This document shows positions 1 to 7,893 of a stretch of DNA of 7,893 nucleotides, piece by piece. Position numbers and translations under genes: made by a program. A model generated the notes under the pieces. That model was not told the DNA's origin. It saw nothing but the letters and a program-made list of their open reading frames with translations, and did no database searches. This DNA comes from Syntrophobacterales bacterium (GTDB lineage Bacteria > Desulfobacterota > Syntrophobacteria > BM002). The first letter of the stretch is position 1; each line of letters starts with the position of its first letter. The stretch spans positions 1-7,893 of the forward strand of contig JAUVTM010000088.1 in assembly GCA_030601545.1 (NCBI GenBank). The letters are read 5' to 3'.

Positions 1-626
1 ATAATTCCTTTGTCGAGAAATCGGCGGAAGGAGCCTATGTTGCCGGCCGCATACACGACAGCTTCCAGAGGCTGGCACGGGTGGTGAACAGTAGAATCAT
101 CCTCTGCCATGTCCGTCTTCAAACCAGCGGTCCGGTGGATGAGTGTCACGCCCACCCTTTCAGCCTAGAATTCGCCGGTCATAGCTGGCTTTTTGCCCAT
201 AACGGCAGAGCTCCGGCCGTTGAAAAGTATCAAACCAGCGGTTCTCCCATAGAAGGAGCCCAAAGTGATTCAGCCAGAACTTTCGAATATCTGCGCGACC
301 GTATAAGCTCCCATCTCCCCAGCCAGCCACGCGCTTTGCCCACTCTTTTCGAGGTTATTCACCAGAGTACTTCCCAGTTAATAGCCGAATATCCCGGCGG
401 CTATAATTACCTGCTAACCAACGGCTGGGTTCTCTTTGCCTTCACCAATCATCGCCAGTTTTTGATGTTGAGAAGGAGCAAAAAATTGGAAGGCGGCTTA
501 ATGCTAACTACTTTATCCCGAGGCTTGAGCGATGAAAATTGGCTGCGGCTGGCAAAGAGCACCAACAGGCAAGGCCTCCTACTGATGATTTCAGGTACGG
601 ATATAATTATCCGCCAACCGCTCTAG
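1..626 (+). CDS. Class II glutamine amidotransferase, 5' end outside the window (partial)
   Basis: The frame is open from the left edge to a TAG stop at 624-626, about 207 residues, so the true start lies upstream; the GTG pair at 81-86 is internal and unlikely to be the start. Motifs fit the YafJ/GATase_4 type of class II (N-terminal nucleophile) amidotransferases: IILCHVRLQTSG matches the usual 'HvR.aTsG' strand, followed by CHAHPF ('N.HPF') and WLFAHNG ('faHNG'). A serine-rich SDSARTFEYL segment follows where the family has its 'sDse.f..ll' helix. Such enzymes release ammonia from glutamine using an N-terminal Cys, which cannot be checked here. The acceptor substrate is unknown: YafJ-like proteins are often stand-alone and uncharacterised, and EgtC-like ones hydrolyse a gamma-glutamyl amide. 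The gene converges on purQ and need not be related to it. Family call is firm; exact function is not. Confidence 0.8.
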   Translation, partial: NSFVEKSAEGAYVAGRIHDSFQRLARVVNSRIILCHVRLQTSGPVDECHAHPFSLEFAGHSWLFAHNGRAPAVEKYQTSGSPIEGAQSDSARTFEYLRDRISSHLPSQPRALPTLFEVIHQSTSQLIAEYPGGYNYLLTNGWVLFAFTNHRQFLMLRRSKKLEGGLMLTTLSRGLSDENWLRLAKSTNRQGLLLMISGTDIIIRQPL

Positions 627-3600
627 TCATCTCTAATTAAAACCCCTACTAACTTTCTATCCAAAGCGCACCAAACACCACTATTACCCACCCCCTCTCC
701 CCTAACCCACATAAATAACAAGCTTTATCAAAAATATTACCCAAAACGTCCCGTAGACAAAATGGGTAAAATGAGTCCGGTTTATTTGAAGTAGTCAACA
801 GCGTTGCGAAATATCTGGATGCCGTAGCCTTCCTGGGGGTACGGTTCTCCTCGGCGGCGGTAGTTCTCCTTGAACCGGGTCCAATTTGGATGGTTGGTCC
901 AGTGGTTATACGCTTCCGGATGCGGCATCAAACCGAACACTCTCCCGGTGGGGTCGCAGATCCCGGCAATATCCTCCAAGGAACCATTGGGATTGTCAGG
1001 AAAGCTGCCCCCGGCAGGATTACCTTCGCTGCCGGCATAACGAAGCACCACCTGGTTTTCTTCCAGCAGACGACCGATTACCGGTTTCTCCGCGTAAAAC
1101 TTACCTTCGCCATGTCGAATTGGAAGTTCCAGGTTTTTCAGGCCCCGGGTAAACACGCAAACCGAGTCTTCTTCCACCTTTAAGTTTACCCACTGGTCGC
1201 GGAAGCTGCCGCAGTCATTACCGATGAGAGCCACCCGGCGAGAACGGTAATCACCATCGAGACCGGGCAACAGTCCCAAATTCACCAGGGCCTGAAAGCC
1301 ATTACAGATGCCGACAACCAGGTTTCCCGCCTCGATGAAGCCGAGTATTTGCTCGCCGATATTGTACAGCAGCTTGGTGGCCAGGATGACTCCTGCCCCG
1401 TGGTCGTCGCCCCAGGAAAAACCGCCGATAAAGGCCAGGATCTGATAATCTTCCAACCTGGCTAGTTGGCCGATCTTTTCTCCCATCAGCAGTTGATTGA
1501 TGTGGATGCGATGAGCCTCGGCCCCAGCCAACTCGAAAGCATAGGCGGTTTCCCGGTCACAGTTGAGGCCATAACCCGTGAGCACCAGGGCTTTAACTCT
1601 GCTAGGGGAACTTGCTTTTGTTTTACCCGCAGGCATAAAGGGATCCCTATCACCTTGTTGTGGAAAGCATTCAGCTCTCGGCCGTCAGCTTTCAGCAAAA
1701 ACTACCAGATACAACATCCACCGCTATGGAACAAAGTCCTCTGAAATTACTTTATCACTCTTCTTGTTGGCTGACTGCTGATCGCTGACCGCTGACTGCT
1801 GACTTTATAGATTCCCAAACGGCTTCTTCCAAGCTGATTTGAGCTGCTGCAGACCAACCCTGAAAATAACCTTACCACCAAGGCCCTGAACTGTGAGCTT
1901 TTGTTTTGCCGTGACCCGGCCAACACAATCGCAGGCAAGATCTTTAAAGAGCTCCTCGAAGTCAGTCTTGTGCTCAGGTGCAACAGTGACAATAAAGCGC
2001 CCGGCGGACTCGGAGTAGAGCAGGAGGTCGTCCCGTTCCACCTCTTCAGAGGGTACCTGAGCAAGTTCCACATCCAAGCCGAGCTCACCGGCCACAGCCA
2101 CCAGTGCCAGATGGACTCCCAGACCTCCTCGATAGATGCCATGGGCCGAAGCCACCAGCTCGGCCCGGATGGCCTCTTCCAGTGCCTGATACAGAGGAAT
2201 TACCTCCTTTAACCTCACGCGGGGCACATTGAGCCCGGTATAGTCAAAAAGATCGTAGTATTCAGAGCCTGCCAACTCGTTTCTGGTAAGCCCCACAATA
2301 TAAATAAGGTCACCCGCCATTTTCGCGTCCATGGTGACGCACCGTTGCACATCTTCTATAACACTGGTGCCCGCGAACTGCAGGGTCTCGAGGCCGGACA
2401 CTTTATGGCGTTCGCCAAACTCTCCCTCCAGATTTCCGTCCACGTACATGCTGTCTTTGCCGGAAAGCAAGGGGATGCCAAAACCAAAGCAGTAGTCTTT
2501 CAAAGCCCAGTTGGCCCTGACCAATTGAGCCGCTTTCAGTTTGCCGTCAGGATTACTCTCCGGATGGTACTGAATGTTAGGCCAGCAGAAGTTGTCCACC
2601 CCCGCCAGGTGCTGGAAACTACCCCCCACAGCCAACAACCGCCGCACCGTCTCGTCAATGGTACAACCCACCATATGGTAGGCGTCAATGCGGGAATAGG
2701 TTGGATTGAGTGCCTGTGCTATTGCCAAGCCGCGAAGGGAATCCAGACGTGGGCGTAAAACCACACCGTCGTTGGGCACGTCCCTTTCAACTCCCACCAG
2801 ATGTTTAATGACGCTGGTTCCCTGGACCTCGTGGTCATACAACCGAACGATCCACTCTTTGGAGCATATGTTGGCGCGGCTCAGCATAGTGAGCAGGATT
2901 CGCCGTTGATTATCTGGTGGGCCCAATACAGGTTCCCTGAGTCCTCTATGCTCCGGCGCTACCCACTCCGCCTCGAACTCCCATTGGGGAAAACCGGATT
3001 CAAGTAAGGCCAGGTCCACGTAGGCACAGGTCTTGCCTTGGGAGGTAATGTGCAGTTTGCCACTGTCTGTATAGTGACCGATAACCGTAGACTCAACCTC
3101 GTGCTTGTGGGAAAGCTGCATGAACCGTGAGAGCTGTTGGGGTTTCACCGCCACTGTCATTCGCTCCTGGCTCTCCGAAACCCAGATTTCCCAGGCATCT
3201 AAACCTTCGTACTTTAGTGGAACTTCGTCCAGTTCTACGAAAGCACCTCCAGAGAATCGGGACGACTCGCCGATGGAAGACGAAAGCCCCCCACCCCCAT
3301 TGTCGGTTATGAAAGCAATCAATCCTTCATCTCGCGCTTCCAAGAGAAAATCGTGCATTTTCTTTTGAGTATAGGGATCACCTATTTGCACATGACCGGC
3401 CGGGGTATGTTCGCTGTAGATCTCACTGGAAGCAGTTACCCCATGGATACCATCTTTGCCAATCCGGCCACCGCACATAATGATCAGATCGCCAGCGGTG
3501 GTGGTTTTTTTCTCACTGGGAGCACCCGATATAGTGGCCGGCATCAACCCTATAGCAGTCACAAAGACCAGACATTTACCCATGTAACCATGGTCAAAAA

Positions 3601-6600
3601 AGACCTGGCCGTAAGGGGTGGGTATGCCACTCTTGTTACCGCCATCCCGTACACCTTCAATAACACCGTCCAGAAGTCGCCGCGGATGCAAGTGCGGTTT
3701 CAGGGGACCACGGTAATCTCGATAGCCCACACAATAACCGTAAGTCCCTGCAATGAGCCGGGAACCCTTTCCGGTTCCCATTGGATCCCGGTAGACCCCT
3801 ACGATGCCAGTAAGCGCTCCGCCGTACGCCTCCATGTTGGACGGACTGTTGTGGGTCTCTCCGGTAATCACGTAGTAAGTATCCTGGTCGAAACGAGCAA
3901 CTCCAGCATTGTCCCAAAGCACAGAGATGACCCAGTCTTTTTCTTTTTGCAACCTTAGAGTGGGGGCCTCGATACAGGTTTTGAAAAGGTTATCCACCAC
4001 CTTTTGTTCGCCCGTGCTCAGGTCATGATAGTAGAACTTACCCTGGAAAGTGTTGTGGTTGCAGTGGTCGCTCCTCGCCTGCGAAATGTACTCCAGCTCC
4101 ACATCTGTGGGGTCAGACAGACCAAACTTACTGCGTCCATCCCGCACCTCAGGCTGAAGAAAGTAAGAACGTATAACCGGAATGTCCCTGGGATGCAAAG
4201 CCAGGTTGCGCTCCAGGCTCAAGCGCTCCAGCTCTGCATCGCTGGAGATGGAAAGTGTCTCAACCAAGGGCTGGTGTGCAAGTCGAACCTTGGGGACGAT
4301 TATGCCGATGCCCTCCTCAGGATTCCACTCATCTCCAGAGTAGACTCGCCACTGCTGAATCAGGTCGTTGGCCAGAAGCTGCTTGGCAATTCCTTCCACC
4401 GCCCGGTAGCCTCTCTTGCTCTTCCCCAGACGCTCACTGCGGAGAAGATACAGCCGAGAGGTGTAAACGCTTTCTCCAGGTTGGAAATGGATTTTGAAAA
4501 GATCTTCCATTGCCTCCACCGCTGTGCTCCCTGGGTTATCTCGCACTCCGGGACGGAAGCCAACCCAGATTGCCCAGTCAAAGGGTGTGGCCAATGGTTT
4601 GAAAGAAGATATTTGGCTGACCGGATTGGTGAAGATCTGGCGGCGGGCTGATTCGAGTTGCTCTTGGCTCAGTTGCGCGTCAATGGTCAGGACGTGAATG
4701 GTGCGCACTTCGTCCAGCTGAATATTAAAATAGTCCCTGGCTTTGCGCCTGATTGCCTCTCCTTCGGCATCAAATAGGTCGGGCTTGAGGGTGATTTCCA
4801 GGCGGGCAACCACGAATGACTATTCCTTCTTTTGAGTAATGTGCGGCCAAAAGTAGCAGATTTTCCAAAGGACAGTCAACTGATTACTACCCCTCTCTTG
4901 ACAATACCCCTCATTATATGTATATTTGAGCATATACTCATATATTGTAGGAGGAAAGGTTTGCCAAAACAAACAAACGATCTCTGCGATTGTCGGCTTA
5001 TTCACCGAAAAGCGGTGGAAGAGGCGAGAGCATCTGCCCTCGCCCCCAATGAAACCGTGAGCTTGGCCCAGACATTCAAAGCCTTGGCGGACGAGACCAG
5101 GCTAAAAATCCTCTGGGCTCTGGAAAAACGGGAGATGTGTGTCTGCGACTTGGCCGCCATGCTGGGTTTGACAGAGTCTGCCGTGAGCCATCAACTCCGT
5201 CTACTGAGGAACCTGCAGCTTGTTAGCAATCGCCGCAATGGAGTTGTACTCTATTATCGCTTGACCGACAACCATGTGTCCCAGTTGATCAATATTACTT
5301 TGGAGCATCTACGGGATTGATAATGACAATGTTATGGGGTTAAGCATATATCGTAGGTCGGATCGTTCCCGCATCAGCGGGGTTGATCCGACAAGAGAGT
5401 TGAACTGCCAATATCGTCGGGTGAACCCGCTTTCGCGGAACCACCCGACCTACAGTTACATCAGCAACATTGATTGATCACAAGAGTTAGCCGTGAATGT
5501 ACTGGTTGAAATAGTCCAGGCCAGTTGGGACCTTTTCGTGGAGGCCGCCCCGTATCTGATATTCGGAGTTCTGGTGGCTGGCCTCATGTACCTTTTCCTC
5601 TCGCCTAAGACCATTGCCAAACACCTAAAGAGCGGCAGAGTACGTTCTGTATTCAAGGCGGCTTTGCTGGGCATTCCCTTGCCTCTTTGCTCTTGCGGAG
5701 TTTTGCCCGCCGCAGCCAGTCTGAGAAAGCAGGGAGCCAATCGGGGCGCGACCGCGGCATTTCTAATCGCCACCCCCGAATCTGGAGTGGATTCCATCGC
5801 CATTACCTACGCCCTCCTGGATCCCCTCATGACTCTCATTAGACCGGTTGCAGCCTTTCTTACCGCTTTTGCCGCTGGGATTACGGAGAACTTTATCTCC
5901 TGGGAGGCCAAGGACACAGTCTCGTTGCCACCTGATATAACTTGCCGTGTCGATGGTTGCTGCGATGGCCAAGATTGCCCGCCGGAGGAGCACAGCAAGC
6001 ACCACACCTTAGGCCAAAAGCTATGGAGTGGAATCCGGTATGGTTTCTTCGATCTGTTTCGTGAACTCTCAGGTTGGATCTTTGCAGGCTTCATCGTGGC
6101 GGGAGCCATAACTCTCCTGTTACCACAGGATCTAACGAGCAAGTATCTTGGGGGTGGCATTGCCACCATGCTTTTCATGCTTGCCGCCGGCATCCCCACC
6201 TACATCTGCGCCACCGCTTCCACCCCGGTGGCTGCGGCCTTGATCCTGAAAGGGGTAAGTCCCGGAGCAGCTTTAGTATTCTTGTTGGCAGGCCCCGCCA
6301 CCAATATTGCCTCCCTCGCGGTGCTTACCAGAGTGTTGGGGAAGCGGGGTGTGATTATTTACCTGGGATCTATTGCGATTTTTTCGGTGTTGCTGGGCTT
6401 GGCGACTGATTGGCTTTACGGCTCCCTCGGGATTTCCTTGCAAGCCAGACTGGCCGGCACTACCAGCGAACTACTGCCCGCATGGCTCCATCTCGGAACT
6501 GCCCTGCTGTTGGCGGGGCTGATGCTCTTATTTTTCTTCCGGAGACTCGGCTCAGTTTTGCACTCTAAAGTAAAGTCAACCCCACAAACCTCTTAGTGAG

Positions 6601-7893
6601 GAATGCTCATTACGTCCGTGAAGCTTAGTAAAGAAGCCGGGGGCCCTTCGAAAATCCCGCTGTGCGGGGGAGGACTGGGCTGTGGGCCACCCCCAGAGGG
6701 GGCTTTTGACGTCTTTTCTTCATGCGGCAGTCTTCTGGAGTAATGGAGTGGTGGAGTAATGGGGTAATGCAAAATATCAAATTCCATGCACCAAATCTCA
6801 GGGTGTCAGATGTCAGGGAAGAGAAAAAAAAGCTGAATCCTGAACACTGAAACCTGAACACTGAAACCTTAGTTATTTGATCTAATATCATTTACTTGCA
6901 GCAGTCGCCCCCTCCGCCTCCATCTTGACAAAAGCACCATTTGACCTTAAATTCTCGTTGGTTCAAAGAAATTGCGGATCCAGTGTTTATTAGGTCTTTT
7001 TGCCCGGAGGGATTCTCGAGCAACAATGTAACAGGAGGTACAACCTATGATGGCCAACCAGCTCAAAACCACGGTTTTGCTGGCAGCCCTTACCGTGTTA
7101 ATCGTTCTTATTGGGAGAATGTTTGGTGGCAATCAGGGCATGATGATCGCCTTTGTTTTCGCCATGGTCATGAATTTTGGCAGTTACTGGTTTTCGGACA
7201 AGATTGTCCTGGCCATGTATCGGGCCAAAGAGCTTACCCCCACTGAAGCCCCGGAGATTCACCAAATGGTGGACGAACTCGCGCAGCGTGGGGGATTGCC
7301 CAAACCTCGCATCTATATGATTCCCTCAGAAGCCCCCAATGCCTTTGCAACCGGCCGTAACCCTGAACACGCGGTGGTGGCGGTTACCCAAGGCATCGTT
7401 AGCCTCCTCAACCCTGAGGAACTAAAAGGGGTGTTGGCCCATGAACTGGGACATGTAAAAAATCGCGACATTCTCATCGGCTCCATTGCTGCCACCTTAG
7501 CCGGGGTAGTGATGATGCTTGCCAGCATGGCTCGTTTTGCCGCCATTTTTGGCTTTGGGGGCTCTGACGACGACGATGGCGGCGGCATCATCGGTCTTAT
7601 TCTCATGTCCATACTCGCTCCGCTTGGAGCCATGCTGATCCAGATGGCCATCTCCCGCTCTCGGGAATATCTGGCCGATGAGACCGGCGCCCGCTTGGCA
7701 GGAAATCCCAGGAGTCTGGCCACGGCCCTGGAAAAGCTGGCGTCCGCTTCTAAGCGGATACCCATGCAGGAGGCCAAGCCAGCAACAGCACACATGTTCA
7801 TAGTCAATCCGCTCAGTGGTGGTGGTTTCTCCAAATGGTTCAGCACCCATCCACCCATGGAGGAGCGCGTCCGTCGTCTGCGGGCAATGGCAG

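Overview
The window reads as bacterial chromosome with ordinary coding density. The best taxonomic hint is the purine genes: a roughly 1000-residue PurL that carries PurS-like sequence at its N terminus but no glutaminase domain, paired with a separate long PurQ. From memory this arrangement fits Desulfobacterota (former Deltaproteobacteria: Geobacter, Desulfovibrio, Syntrophobacter types). A CadC-type regulator and a Cu/Zn-efflux-type permease would also fit an anaerobe of that kind. The assignment is an inference and is not certain.

Layout from left to right: (1) the 3' part of a class II glutamine amidotransferase gene (+ strand), open at the left edge. (2) A short convergent gap with a probable terminator for the purine genes. 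(3) purQ and purL on the - strand, transcribed leftward in the order purL then purQ and separated by 168 bp that hold heptameric tandem repeats. Together they encode the FGAM synthase of de novo purine synthesis. (4) A divergent control region at 4814-4960, with a candidate leftward promoter for purL and a strong rightward sigma70-type promoter whose -10 lies in a CadC/SmtB-like palindromic operator. (5) A metal-responsive operon (+ strand): an ArsR/SmtB repressor of the CadC type followed by an eight-to-ten-helix permease of the SO_0444/YraQ (DUF318) group with Cys motifs. A 101-bp pair of inverted REP-like hairpins (BIME-like) lies between the two genes. (6) A 450-bp gene-poor stretch with a GC-rich hairpin, period-8 and period-7 tandem repeats, a tiny cysteine-rich reverse-strand ORF of doubtful status and a promoter. 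(7) htpX (+ strand), a membrane zinc metalloprotease cut by the right edge a few residues before its probable end.

Functionally, the window holds housekeeping purine synthesis and membrane-protein quality control around a self-contained metal sensing and efflux unit. I see no phage, transposase, CRISPR array, tRNA or rRNA. The most unusual content is in the gaps: two loci with the same period-7 CTGA-core repeat design, and the BIME-like element inside the metal operon. I see no convincing new multi-gene system.
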